64,000 nt of DNA, taken from contig NZ_CP034562.1 in NCBI RefSeq assembly GCF_003970675.1, forward strand, positions 2,976,001-3,040,000, read 5' to 3'. The stretch's first letter is position 1. The number at the start of each line of letters is the position of its first letter. Of the stretch, positions 53,053 through 61,546 are shown piece after piece. Below the pieces are notes generated by a model. That model did not search any database. It was not told the DNA's origin and worked only from the letters and a program-made list of their open reading frames with translations. A program made the position numbers and the translations under genes. Origin of the DNA: Flammeovirga pectinis (GTDB taxonomy: Bacteria > Bacteroidota > Bacteroidia > Cytophagales > Flammeovirgaceae).

Positions 53053-53388
53053 GAACTAATACTCCTACTATTTACTAGATAAGTAGTCGATCTTATACTT
53101 ATTCACATTCGTGTTAATCTCTATACCTAAAGAGGTTAACATAAAGTTCTCTATTGTATTCACCTTCTTTATAAGAATCTATTGATACATATTACTAATA
53201 AATCATTAGACAAATTTCAGATCAAAAAGGTTGGCGATTGGAATTCGCAAGAATTATTAAAAGAATAGTAGTGTAATCGGTTACTTCTTCTAACTTTATA
53301 TAGAGTACACTTTCAAACTTTTACTCAAAAAAAAATTATATTCTGAAATCGCTTCGCAAATAAACTGTAAGCAACTAGTAAAAAATCT

Positions 53389-54936
53389 ATGAATAGTAAA
53401 ATAACTCCTGTTTTATCCTTCTTATTAATGGGGCAATTTTTTGTTGGTTGTACTCCACAATCAACCCCAGTTACTGAAGACACTTCTAGTACAAAAATAC
53501 AAAAGATGAAAATGTCTACAGAAATACCTGATGGCATTGAAAGTCCGAATGTAATTAAATCTAAAACATTAGGTGATTTATCTTTTTATGATGGTGTTCC
53601 ATTACCTAATACAGTAGATAAAGTGTATGATTATCTCGATCTAATAAATGCTATTGATGCCTACACAAAAGGTATTCAGTTGGCATCTATGGAAGCTATG
53701 AAACAAGGTATATTATCTTTTGGTCCTGCTAATCAAACAGCATTGCTTTTTGAAGATTTAATGGATTCTAAGGCACTGTTTCTAACAGCGAATACTACTT
53801 CTGTATATATGATGTCGTGGTTAGAACTTGGTGACGAACCTATAGTTATTGAAACTCCTCCTGATGTTTTAGGAATTATAGATGATCATTATTTTAAATA
53901 TGTTGCAGATTTTGGACGTCTAGGTCCAGATAAATCAAAAGGTGGTAAATTTTTAATCTTACCTCCTAATTATAAAGGAAAAGTACCGAAAGGATACTTT
54001 GTAAAACAAGCTAATACATATGGTCATTGGGTTATTTGGAGAGGTTTTCAAAAAAATGGAAGTCCACTACCTGCTATCCAAGACACCAAAAAAACGTATA
54101 AGGTATACCCATTATCTCAAAAGGATAATCCTCCTGCAATGAACTTTGTAAATGTTTCTGGAAAAGAATTCAATACAATTCATAAAATGGACGAAAGAAT
54201 TTATGATGAAATTGATGCAGTGATTCAGGCTGAACCTACTTTTGGAGAAAATCCTGAAATTTTAGGTTCATTAGCAGCTATTGGTATTGAAAAGGGTAAA
54301 AAGTTTGCTCCAGACAATAGAATGAAAGAAATTTTGAAAGAAGCGGCTAAAGTTGGTAGTGCTATTGTTCGTACCGAGATGGCGAAACCAAGAAGTAAGT
54401 ATTTATTCAAATTTCCTAATACACAATGGCTAAATCCGTTGGCCTATAAGAGTTATTTATTTGAACATAATGGGGCTAGATTATTAGATGCTAGAAGTGC
54501 TTTTCATTTTTATGCAACAGGAATTACTCCTGCAATGTCTATGAAAATTGTTGGTAAAGGCTCTCAATACTCTATTGCTTATTCTGATAAAGATGGAAAT
54601 ACTTTTGACGGTAGCAAAACCTATAAATTCCATGTACCAGCTAATCCTCCAATGAAAGATTTCTGGTCGTTTACTATTTATGACAACCAATCTAGATCTA
54701 TGTTACAAACAGATCAAAGATTCCCTGGGATAGATAGTAACCAAAAAGGATTAGTACAAAACAAAGACGGATCTTGGGACATTTTTATTGGTCCTAAAGC
54801 ACCTAAAGGTTTTGAGAAAAACTGGATTCAGACAAATCCTTCTAAAGGATGGAATACAATATTTAGACTTTACGGCCCTTTAGAACCGTGGTTCGAAAAT
54901 AAGTGGTATCCTTCTGATGCAGTTTTAGTAAAATAG
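53389..54936 (+). CDS. DUF1254/DUF1214 lipoprotein
   Basis: A 515-residue lipoprotein with lipobox VGC at Cys21. The N-terminal domain (about 60-200) matches the DUF1254 style, with VDKVYDYLDLINAIDAYTKG and NTTSVYMMSWLELGDEP. The C-terminal domain matches DUF1214, with GSKTYKFHVPANPPMKDFWS, FTIYDNQSRSM, DGSWDIFIGPKAPKG and WNTIFRLYGPLEPWF. These proteins are widespread, beta-rich and of unknown function. The gene is isolated, ending at a good terminator. Confidence 0.85.
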   Translation: MNSKITPVLSFLLMGQFFVGCTPQSTPVTEDTSSTKIQKMKMSTEIPDGIESPNVIKSKTLGDLSFYDGVPLPNTVDKVYDYLDLINAIDAYTKGIQLASMEAMKQGILSFGPANQTALLFEDLMDSKALFLTANTTSVYMMSWLELGDEPIVIETPPDVLGIIDDHYFKYVADFGRLGPDKSKGGKFLILPPNYKGKVPKGYFVKQANTYGHWVIWRGFQKNGSPLPAIQDTKKTYKVYPLSQKDNPPAMNFVNVSGKEFNTIHKMDERIYDEIDAVIQAEPTFGENPEILGSLAAIGIEKGKKFAPDNRMKEILKEAAKVGSAIVRTEMAKPRSKYLFKFPNTQWLNPLAYKSYLFEHNGARLLDARSAFHFYATGITPAMSMKIVGKGSQYSIAYSDKDGNTFDGSKTYKFHVPANPPMKDFWSFTIYDNQSRSMLQTDQRFPGIDSNQKGLVQNKDGSWDIFIGPKAPKGFEKNWIQTNPSKGWNTIFRLYGPLEPWFENKWYPSDAVLVK

Positions 54937-54958
54937 ACTACATATATACTTATTATAC

Positions 54959-55000
54959 AAAAGGCATATTGATGAAGAAATTCAATCAATATGCCTTTTT
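54959..55000. terminator. Terminator after the DUF1254 gene
   Basis: Perfect 15-base arms (AAAAGGCATATTGAT and complement) with an 11-base loop, then Ts. It also ends the MacB-like gene from the other side. Confidence 0.88.
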
Positions 55001-55062
55001 CAATTTATCCTTATAAATACACTACCCAAAATTGTATTTGATACTTTTAAGTAGAAACTTGT

Positions 55063-56295
55063 TTATTCAAACCTTAATGATTCTATAGGGTCTAATCTAG
55101 ATGCTTTTCTTGCTGGATAATATCCTGAAACTACACCAACACCTACACAGACAAAAATTGAGATTGTTATCCACATCCATGGTAAAACAAAACTCTCAGA
55201 TTCTAAAAATACTGCTATAATATTCCCAATGCCTGCACCTAAAAATGCACCCACTGCTCCGCCTATCAAACAAATAAAAATAGCTTCTAATAAAAACTGT
55301 TGGCGAATAGCTGTTGGAGTTGCACCCATCGCCTTTCTAATACCTATTTCTCTGGTTCTTTCAGTTACAGAAACCATCATTATATTCATCAAGCCAATTG
55401 ATGCTCCTAATAGTGTTACAATCGCAATAGCCAAGCCGCCAATTCTTAAAATAAAAGTCATCTGATCAAATTCACTATTTAAAGAATCATTCCTTTTTAT
55501 TTCAAAAGAATCAGGCTTACCTAACTGGTCTTGGCGAATAATTCTTAAAATACCCCTAGCCTCACTCATTGCATAGTCTAAACCTCTTGGATCTGTTATA
55601 TTAATTGTAGCTGTGTAATTTAATAATTGTTGGGCGGCAAACTTATTTGCATTTAGTAGAGGAATAAAAACTTGCCTATCAGCATCTCCTTCCCCAATTC
55701 CTCCTTTTTCTTCTAAAACACCTATTACTCTATATTTTTTTCCTTTAAAGCCTATAGACTTTTCTATAGGATCTTCGTTCTTATCAAATAATTTTAACCG
55801 AACATCTTTGGCAATAATTGCTACATTCTGACCTTGAGATAATTCTATAGACGAAAAGGATCGTCCATCTTTTAAAGTATAACCATTATTTGACAAGTAC
55901 ATGTCATCAATACCTACAACACCGTAATTTGGTGTAGTTTTCTTAGATAATCTTTTAATTTCCAAAGAACTAGAGATTGGCGTCTGAACACTAATTTTTC
56001 CCTCTACAGGTAATAATTTCTTAAACTTACGCAGTTGCTCGTAAGTAATTGTATTCTTTTTAGATACTTTCCTACCAAACTTACCTCTTCTACGTGTTAA
56101 ATCTGTAATTGTGAAATTACTTACACCTAGATCATCCATTCCAGAATTAATAGAATCCTGAACAGCATCTATGGCAGTCATTATTCCTACTAATGCCATA
56201 ATACCGATAGCAATCATTGCAGAAGTTAGAAAAGACCGAAGTTTATTTGCTTTCACAGAGGTAATTGCCTCTATTATATATGTTATTAAGTACAT
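55063..56295 (-). CDS. MacB/FtsX-type ABC transporter permease
   Basis: A 410-residue permease with the MacB topology: an N-terminal span (FLTSAMIAIGIMALVGIMTA), a periplasmic MacB_PCD domain, then three C-terminal spans of the FtsX domain. The segment VTERTREIGIRKAMGATPTA is diagnostic, and the ending PARKASRLDPIESLRFE fits the family. These act as mechanotransmitters for lipoprotein or peptide export rather than as channels. The matching ATPase and adaptor are not adjacent. The gene is single, ending at the shared terminator. Confidence 0.92.
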   Translation of the reverse strand: MYLITYIIEAITSVKANKLRSFLTSAMIAIGIMALVGIMTAIDAVQDSINSGMDDLGVSNFTITDLTRRRGKFGRKVSKKNTITYEQLRKFKKLLPVEGKISVQTPISSSLEIKRLSKKTTPNYGVVGIDDMYLSNNGYTLKDGRSFSSIELSQGQNVAIIAKDVRLKLFDKNEDPIEKSIGFKGKKYRVIGVLEEKGGIGEGDADRQVFIPLLNANKFAAQQLLNYTATINITDPRGLDYAMSEARGILRIIRQDQLGKPDSFEIKRNDSLNSEFDQMTFILRIGGLAIAIVTLLGASIGLMNIMMVSVTERTREIGIRKAMGATPTAIRQQFLLEAIFICLIGGAVGAFLGAGIGNIIAVFLESESFVLPWMWITISIFVCVGVGVVSGYYPARKASRLDPIESLRFE

Positions 56296-56534
56296 AAGCT
56301 AAATATCAATTCTTAGTATAGTACAATTGTTTATTATCAGTAATTTTTTAATAAAGTTATAAACATTACAATGTAATATTTTCTCAATTTAATTACTTTT
56401 TAGAGTATTTATCCTCTCTAAACAATTGTAACTTAAATATAGTTTAAAAGTTCATACAATTACGTTTACTTTCCTGTTAAACCAAATTGCCATGTCTTTT
56501 ACCCCTATTAACAACAGATAATAACCTATACTTT

Positions 56535-57794
56535 ATGAAATACATTATCTCATTTTACTTCCTAATTTTAACACAGTTGACTTGCTACGGCAACTATATT
56601 CTTGTTCCAATGGACAAAGAACAAAACAACCATCTGAAAGCGTATGGTGTTACGTTCTGGGTATTGGAGCAAGAAATAGAAGCTGAGTGGCTCTTAAACT
56701 ACCGTGGTGGAAGTTTTATGTTTGAAAATGTGGCTCATTTTGAACAAGAGCTTGTTATCCGAGGAATTGACTATTCGATACTCTCTAATGCACAAGCATT
56801 ACAAATAAAAGAAGAAATTGCTCACCCAGAGTCTAATATGGATATCATGAGATTAGATGCGGTACCACGTATTGCTGTTTACTCTCCTCCATCAAAACAA
56901 CCTTGGGATGATGCTGTAACATTAGTATTAACCTACGCAGAAATACCCTATGATGTGATTTTCGATGATGAAGTGATGGCCGACCTCTTACCAAAGTATG
57001 ATTGGCTTCACTTACATCACGAAGATTTTACTGGACAGTACGGAAAATTTTATGCTACCTATGGTAGAGAAGCATGGTATATAGAAGCTCAAAATCAATT
57101 TGAAGAATCTGCTAGAAAGCATGGTTTTGATAAAGTGTCTCATTTAAAAACAGGTGTAGTTAAAAAAATAAGAGATTTTTGTGCTGGCGGTGGCTTCTTA
57201 TTTGCCATGTGTTCTGCTACAGATACTTATGATATAGCATTAGCAGCAGAAGGAATTGATATTATAGATTATATGTATGATGGAGATGGTGTTGACCCCG
57301 ACGTTCATGAAAAATTGAATTATCAGAACACTTTCGCATTTAAAGATTTTAAATTAAAGCTTGATCCTTATCAATATGAATACTCAGAAATTGATAACCA
57401 ATCTTATGAAAGAGGATTAAGAGAAGAAAATGATTTCTTCGAATTGTTTGCCTTTTCAGCAAAATGGGACCCTGTTCCTACAATGCTAACACAAAATCAT
57501 CAAAGACAAATTAAAGGGTTTATGGGGCAAACAACAGCTTTTAAAAAACACTTAATAAAGAGTGATGTAATTATTCTTGGTGATTGTAATTCTGCTAAAG
57601 AAGCTAGGTACATTCACGGTACTTTCGGTAAAGGTACTTGGACATTCTTTGGAGGTCATGACCCTGAAGATTACAGACACTTTGTTGGTGAGGAACCTAC
57701 TGACTTGAATCTGCACCCAAGTTCTCCTGGCTACCGATTAATACTAAATAATATTTTATTTCCGGCAGCTAAGAAGAAAAAACAAAAAACGTGA
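56535..57794 (+). CDS. Secreted GATase-like-fold protein (asparagine synthetase B look-alike)
   Basis: A 419-residue exported protein that starts at the ATG at 56535 with signal peptide MKYIISFYFLILTQLTCYG. The frame open to 56487 adds 16 polar residues and is not supported. The chain PRIAVYSPPSKQPWDDAVTL, DWLHLHHEDFTGQYGKFYAT, CAGGGFLFAMCSATDTYDIA and WTFFGGHDPEDYRHFVG resembles a class I glutamine amidotransferase-like fold. A Cys at the elbow (MCSATDT) could be nucleophilic. Related Bacteroidota proteins carry the name asparagine synthetase B, but no AsnB glutaminase or synthetase motif is present, so that name would mislead. Function unknown. Confidence 0.7.
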   Translation: MKYIISFYFLILTQLTCYGNYILVPMDKEQNNHLKAYGVTFWVLEQEIEAEWLLNYRGGSFMFENVAHFEQELVIRGIDYSILSNAQALQIKEEIAHPESNMDIMRLDAVPRIAVYSPPSKQPWDDAVTLVLTYAEIPYDVIFDDEVMADLLPKYDWLHLHHEDFTGQYGKFYATYGREAWYIEAQNQFEESARKHGFDKVSHLKTGVVKKIRDFCAGGGFLFAMCSATDTYDIALAAEGIDIIDYMYDGDGVDPDVHEKLNYQNTFAFKDFKLKLDPYQYEYSEIDNQSYERGLREENDFFELFAFSAKWDPVPTMLTQNHQRQIKGFMGQTTAFKKHLIKSDVIILGDCNSAKEARYIHGTFGKGTWTFFGGHDPEDYRHFVGEEPTDLNLHPSSPGYRLILNNILFPAAKKKKQKT

Positions 57795-57816
57795 TACCAT
57801 TTAACACGATTCATTT

Positions 57817-57850
57817 AAGGGTTAGAATTTCGGTTCTAACCCTTTATTTT
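57817..57850 (+). terminator. Terminator of the GATase-like gene
   Basis: Arms AAGGGTTAGAA and complement around a 6-base loop, ending in TATTTTTT. Confidence 0.85.
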
Positions 57851-57886
57851 TTATATTAGGTATATACATTAAGTGTATTTGATAAA

Positions 57887-57949
57887 ATGAGTAAATATTT
57901 ATACTCATAATTATTTCTTTAGTATTGATTTAATCATACTAATTAGTAT
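57887..57949. promoter_or_regulatory. Cluster of palindromes upstream of the Rieske operon
   Basis: ATGAGTA/TACTCAT (57887-57908), then TTAGTAT at 57919 and again at 57943, with a perfect 14-base palindrome ATACTAATTAGTAT at 57936-57949. The two TTAGTAT copies are 24 bases apart. They lie within 80 bases of the first gene's start codon, after a TGTATTTG promoter-like box (57874-57881). The arrangement suits a regulator of this operon, identity unknown. Confidence 0.5.
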
Positions 57950-57967
57950 TCACCAACCGTTTTTAAT

Positions 57968-58180
57968 TTGGAATTACTGCTCACACTTTTCTTATCTGTA
58001 TTTAAAATATACATTGTCTTAGGAGTACTTTATAGTATTTATTTCTTCATTTGGGGAGCAAAGAAAATCGATCCATTAGTTGCTTCCACAAACAAATCAA
58101 CAAGGATATTATTTATACCTGCAACTATAATTTTATGGCCTTTACTAATCAGTAAAATTAAAAATGACATCAACTCTTAG
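57968..58180 (+). CDS. Small membrane protein, first gene of the Rieske operon
   Basis: A 70-residue protein with two hydrophobic spans (LLLTLFLSVFKIYIVLGVLY and ILFIPATIILWPLLIS). The only usable start is a TTG at 57968, which also sits in a weak promoter-like TTAATTTG, so the start is less certain than most. Its last 17 bases overlap the next gene, which argues that it is translated. No family known. Probably a small subunit or assembly factor of the membrane complex encoded downstream. Confidence 0.6.
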   Translation: MELLLTLFLSVFKIYIVLGVLYSIYFFIWGAKKIDPLVASTNKSTRILFIPATIILWPLLISKIKNDINS

Positions 58181-58526
58181 ACATAATCATTTAATTGTTT
58201 GGATAGCCATTCTTTTCCTTATTCCTATAGGGATTTATTTATCTTCAAGCACATCCGTTTCTTATTTATCTGCTATTACAATTACACAGCCTCTAGAGCA
58301 CCCTGTAACATTTACTATGGACAATGGGCAGTTACATGTTCATGTTATTCAGTCTTATAAAGCTCCTTCTGCTTTATTATATATTATAAACACAAATAAT
58401 CAGAGGGTCTTTTTAGGTGAAATAAGTAGTAGAAATAGATATCATTTTTCGTTACCAAAGAATGCTAATTCAATTTTAGTAATTAACGGTATTAATAAAA
58501 AAACACTCTTCGAATCTAAATTATAA
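58164..58526 (+). CDS. Membrane-anchored exported protein, second gene of the Rieske operon
   Basis: A 120-residue protein with one N-terminal span (HLIVWIAILFLIPIGIYLSS) and a ~90-residue outside domain of beta style (AITITQPLEHPVTFTMDNGQ, LHVHVIQSYKAPSALLYIIN). His residues in the latter (LHVHV) might be ligands. No family known by eye. It overlaps the previous gene by 17 bases and lies 8 bases from the Rieske gene. Confidence 0.65.
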   Translation: MTSTLRHNHLIVWIAILFLIPIGIYLSSSTSVSYLSAITITQPLEHPVTFTMDNGQLHVHVIQSYKAPSALLYIINTNNQRVFLGEISSRNRYHFSLPKNANSILVINGINKKTLFESKL

Positions 58527-58534
58527 GCGCTACA

Positions 58535-59584
58535 ATGTCACATGATTATCAAGCAGTACTTTGGAATCCTCAGAAGAAAAAATATGATCAATTTATCGTT
58601 CTAGGAATTATAATTTACTTAATGTCCTTTGCTGGTTTAACTTTACTTTTTGATAGTAATACCTCATTAGAAACATTAATTATTAGAGCATTTGGTTCTT
58701 TAGCAATCATCTTATTACAACTAATTCTTAGTATCGGTCCTCTTACAAGAATTAATAAAGGTTTTATGCCTTTACTATACAACAGAAGGCACCTTGGCGT
58801 TAGTATGTTTTTAATAGCAACTGTACACGGAGTGTTTTCATTAATACAGTTTCATGCTTTAGGTGATACTTCTATCATTGATTCCCTTTTTAAAGCCAAT
58901 CAAAATTATAATTCAGTTGGCGATTTTCCATTCCAAACATTAGGCTTCTTTGCCTTAATTATTCTTTTTACAATGGCTGCAACTAGTCATGATTTTTGGA
59001 ATGCCAACCTTGGTCCTAGAGTTTGGAAAATAATTCACATGTTCGTTTACCTCGCCTACCTTCTCATTGTATTTCATGTTTTACTAGGAGCTTACCAACA
59101 ACATCATGCAAACTATCTTTTATTTATTGTATGTGTTGGAAGTCTATGGCTAGTTAGTATTCATCTTTATACTGGCTTTTCCGAAGCACAAAGAGATAAA
59201 ACTTCTAATGCTAAATTGGGTAAAATTCAAAACGATGGCTTCTTGTGGGCTTGTACAATAGAAGACATTAATGATAACTGTGCTAAGGTTATTCAACTAG
59301 GTACTGAACGTGTAGCTGTTTTTAAATACGACAATAAAATTGCTGCAGTATCAAATGTCTGTGAACATCAAAATGGCCCTTTAGGAGAAGGAAAAGTAAT
59401 TGATGGCTGTATTACTTGTCCATGGCATGGATATCAATACAAGCCAGAAGATGGACAATCTCCACCTCCTTTTACAGAGAAAATTCATACATATAAAGTT
59501 CGATTAGAAAAGAATAATGTCTACGTTGACCCAACACCTCTTCCTAAAGGTACACCTACTTCACCTGCTATAATTTCTGTTTAA
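58535..59584 (+). CDS. Ferric-reductase-like transmembrane domain fused to a Rieske [2Fe-2S] domain
   Basis: A 349-residue integral membrane redox protein. Residues ~20-215 form six spans of the ferric-reductase/YedZ type. They contain candidate heme-b histidines His86 (NRRHLGVS) and His98 (ATVHGV), and His168 (KIIHMF) and His181 (IVFHVLLG). From about 228 a Rieske domain follows with CEHQNGPLGEG (Cys276, His278) and CPWHGYQY (Cys295, His298), the C-x-H and C-x2-H cluster ligands. The Rieske core faces the same side as the last span would place it, not determined here. The fusion suggests electron flow between heme and a 2Fe-2S centre in one chain. Partners are the flanking genes. Confidence 0.88.
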   Translation: MSHDYQAVLWNPQKKKYDQFIVLGIIIYLMSFAGLTLLFDSNTSLETLIIRAFGSLAIILLQLILSIGPLTRINKGFMPLLYNRRHLGVSMFLIATVHGVFSLIQFHALGDTSIIDSLFKANQNYNSVGDFPFQTLGFFALIILFTMAATSHDFWNANLGPRVWKIIHMFVYLAYLLIVFHVLLGAYQQHHANYLLFIVCVGSLWLVSIHLYTGFSEAQRDKTSNAKLGKIQNDGFLWACTIEDINDNCAKVIQLGTERVAVFKYDNKIAAVSNVCEHQNGPLGEGKVIDGCITCPWHGYQYKPEDGQSPPPFTEKIHTYKVRLEKNNVYVDPTPLPKGTPTSPAIISV

Positions 59585-59586
59585 TT

Positions 59587-60402
59587 ATGAAAGATTTCTA
59601 CATCGGTTACATCAATAAATTACCCAAAAGGTATAAAATAGCATTAAGTATAGGCTTACCTATTTTTTTGATAACACTTATATTCGCAAGTATTATTTTT
59701 AGCACAGAACAAGAACAATTTCAAAATGGCACATTCGAACTTTCTAAGGAAACAACAATAGAAGGTATGCTCTTTCAGAAGCCTGTTCCTATGCTTAAAA
59801 TTGAGGTAGAAAAAGGTTATTTTAAAGATATACTTTTAGTTGATAAAGGTAAGTTTGGTGCTGAAAATAGAATAGCTCATTTACCAAAAAAAGAAGGGTT
59901 GCCTGTTAAAATAAAAGGCCATTTGATTTATTATAATGGACATTCTGTTTTAGAAATTGAAGAAATAAATGCACTCGAAAGCAAGCTTAATTTCCATGCT
60001 TTCAATAACTATCTTGAAGGAATTCATAATACAATAATTGGAGAAATTGTAGATCCTAAATGTTATTTCGGTATCATGAAACCTGGTTTTGGTAAGATTC
60101 ACAGATCATGTGCTATACGATGTATTTCTGGAGGTATACCTGCCGTTTTAGTTCATAGAAATAATGATGGTCTAGAAAGTTATTACATCATAACGAGGAA
60201 AGATGGTACAAAAGACAACAGCGATTTATTTGATCTAATAGGAAAGACTGTTCAGATTCATGCTAAAATAAAAAAAGGTAAAGACTGGAATTTCTTAGAA
60301 TTAGATGATAGATCAAAAAAATTAATTATAAATGAACAAGGCTATTCTTATTACCCTATTACAACTACATTACCAACAGAAACTGTTGTCTGTAAACATT
60401 AG
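59587..60402 (+). CDS. Membrane-anchored protein with a conserved C...H..C...C signature
   Basis: A 271-residue protein, two bases after the Rieske gene. One N-terminal span (about 19-38, IALSIGLPIFLITLIFASII) anchors it. A beta-rich outer region with OB-like elements follows (PVKIKGHLIYYNGHSVLEIE). The striking segment is GEIVDPKCYFGIMKPGFGKI followed by HRSCAIRCISGGIPAV. It places Cys159, His172, Cys175 and Cys179 as a likely metal or cofactor site. I recall the same signature in other uncharacterised bacterial proteins next to Rieske genes, but cannot verify it here. Function unknown. Confidence 0.7.
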   Translation: MKDFYIGYINKLPKRYKIALSIGLPIFLITLIFASIIFSTEQEQFQNGTFELSKETTIEGMLFQKPVPMLKIEVEKGYFKDILLVDKGKFGAENRIAHLPKKEGLPVKIKGHLIYYNGHSVLEIEEINALESKLNFHAFNNYLEGIHNTIIGEIVDPKCYFGIMKPGFGKIHRSCAIRCISGGIPAVLVHRNNDGLESYYIITRKDGTKDNSDLFDLIGKTVQIHAKIKKGKDWNFLELDDRSKKLIINEQGYSYYPITTTLPTETVVCKH

Positions 60403-60420
60403 AAATAATTCAAACCACAT

Positions 60421-60457
60421 AAAAAAGTCCTGCTCAGTATACTGAACAGGACTTTTT
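60421..60457. terminator. Bidirectional terminator after the Rieske operon
   Basis: Arms AAAAAGTCCTG and CAGGACTTTTT, with an inner TCAGTA/TACTGA stem. A-run and T-run sides. It also ends the BatC-like gene. Confidence 0.9.
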
Positions 60458-60513
60458 AAGTTTAAAGCTAACTCTGTTTTATAAAACACAGATAACTTGA
60501 TTTCTATATATTT

Positions 60514-61407
60514 TTACCAATCTGGCTTATTTCTATCGTTCTTATTCGATTTCTTTTTCTTCTGTTGGAAGTACTGCACTTCATTATTTTTAAGTGCATC
60601 TAAAATCATTTGAGCTTGGCTAGCAGGCATTTTTATTTCTTCCATACGCTCATTGAACTGTTGTTGTTCCTGTTCCTGTTCGCGTTGCTCTCGTTCCTCT
60701 TCCGTCTCTTCTCCTTGTTCGCCCTTTTGCTGATCCTGCTGTTCTTGATCTTGTTGCTCCTGATCTTGTTGATCTTCACCTTTCTGATCTTTATTTTGCT
60801 GATCCTGTTGGTCCTGTTGATCTTGCTTATCTTGTTGCTCCTGATCTTGGTCCTCTTTCTCCTGATCTTCCTTATTTTGATCTTTTTCCTGATCTTTATC
60901 CTGCTTGTCTTTATCTTGATCTTTTTGATCTTTATTATCGTCTTTATTTTCTTGATCTTGTTGATCCTGCTCATTTTTTTGCTTTAAAAGCATTTCATAA
61001 TCATAACGAGCAGCTAAATTCTTAGGATCGTGTTTCATTGCTGCCTTTAAGAAAGCAAGAGCAGGTTTTATTTCCTTTGCCTGTGCTTTAATTACACCCA
61101 ATTGTTGGTTAGCAATTGAGGCAATTTTCTTATTTGCAGAATTTTGAATACTTGCATAGCGCTTTGTTGCATTTTCAGCATCTTCAGATAAAAAGTAGGC
61201 ATGCCCAAGATCAAGCATTGCTGCATCATCTTGAATACTCATTGAATCTAAAAGGTAAGTATATTCTTCTATTGCGGTTTTATAATCTTCCGCTTTAAAG
61301 GCAGATTCAGCTGTAGACTTACGTGCGTTAGCCTTGGCAATCTTCCCTATTCCATTGTTATCAGAATATATATTTAATACGATAAGTAGTGATAAAATCG
61401 TATACAT
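60514..61407 (-). CDS. batC: BatC-like TPR aerotolerance protein with a long Asp/Gln/Lys tract
   Basis: A 297-residue exported or membrane-associated protein. After an N-terminal hydrophobic stretch (MYTILSLLIVLNIYS), two or three TPR-like repeats span about 30-140 (ESAFKAEDYKTAIEEYTYLL, LGHAYFLSEDAENATKRYAS, LAFLKAAMKHDPKNLAARYD). Residues ~147-250 are almost only Asp, Gln, Lys and Glu. The C-terminus (MILDALKNNEVQYFQQKKKK and KPDW) is the diagnostic BatC ending. BatC normally follows batA and batB, but here rimO lies upstream, so this copy is detached. The tract is of the kind that expands and contracts. Confidence 0.85.
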   Translation of the reverse strand: MYTILSLLIVLNIYSDNNGIGKIAKANARKSTAESAFKAEDYKTAIEEYTYLLDSMSIQDDAAMLDLGHAYFLSEDAENATKRYASIQNSANKKIASIANQQLGVIKAQAKEIKPALAFLKAAMKHDPKNLAARYDYEMLLKQKNEQDQQDQENKDDNKDQKDQDKDKQDKDQEKDQNKEDQEKEDQDQEQQDKQDQQDQQDQQNKDQKGEDQQDQEQQDQEQQDQQKGEQGEETEEEREQREQEQEQQQFNERMEEIKMPASQAQMILDALKNNEVQYFQQKKKKSNKNDRNKPDW

Positions 61408-61452
61408 AAAGTGTATGTGTTAAAAAATCTTATAGAAATATCCTTTAATACC

Positions 61453-61497
61453 GAAAGACGTAAAAAACCCGCTCAAAGAGCATTTTTTACGTCTTTC
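61453..61497. terminator. Terminator of rimO
   Basis: Fifteen-base outer arms (GAAAGACGTAAAAAA and complement) enclosing a GCTC/GAGC inner stem, with a T-run on the minus strand. Confidence 0.88.
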
Positions 61498-61546
61498 ATG
61501 AATGATTCATCTATTCTAACTGATTCTTAGCAAACAATCAAGTTTT

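Larger units (their letters stand above)
52884..53388. other. AT-rich intergenic region with hairpins
   Basis: About 500 bases with no gene. It holds two adjacent hairpins (52986-53052) and a short open stretch near 53225-53270 that ends in a stop, with no sign of a start. The T-runs needed for a terminator are weak. Confidence 0.5.

Noticed and set aside
53225-53270. Remnant of a protein C-terminus (transposase-like)
   Set aside because: About 20 codons in one frame before a stop look protein-like, but there is no upstream continuation and no inverted repeats, so it could be chance.
60610-60987. Leu-rich 125-codon frame antisense to the BatC tract
   Set aside because: It is the complement of the repetitive Asp/Gln/Lys codons and gives an artificial hydrophobic peptide.
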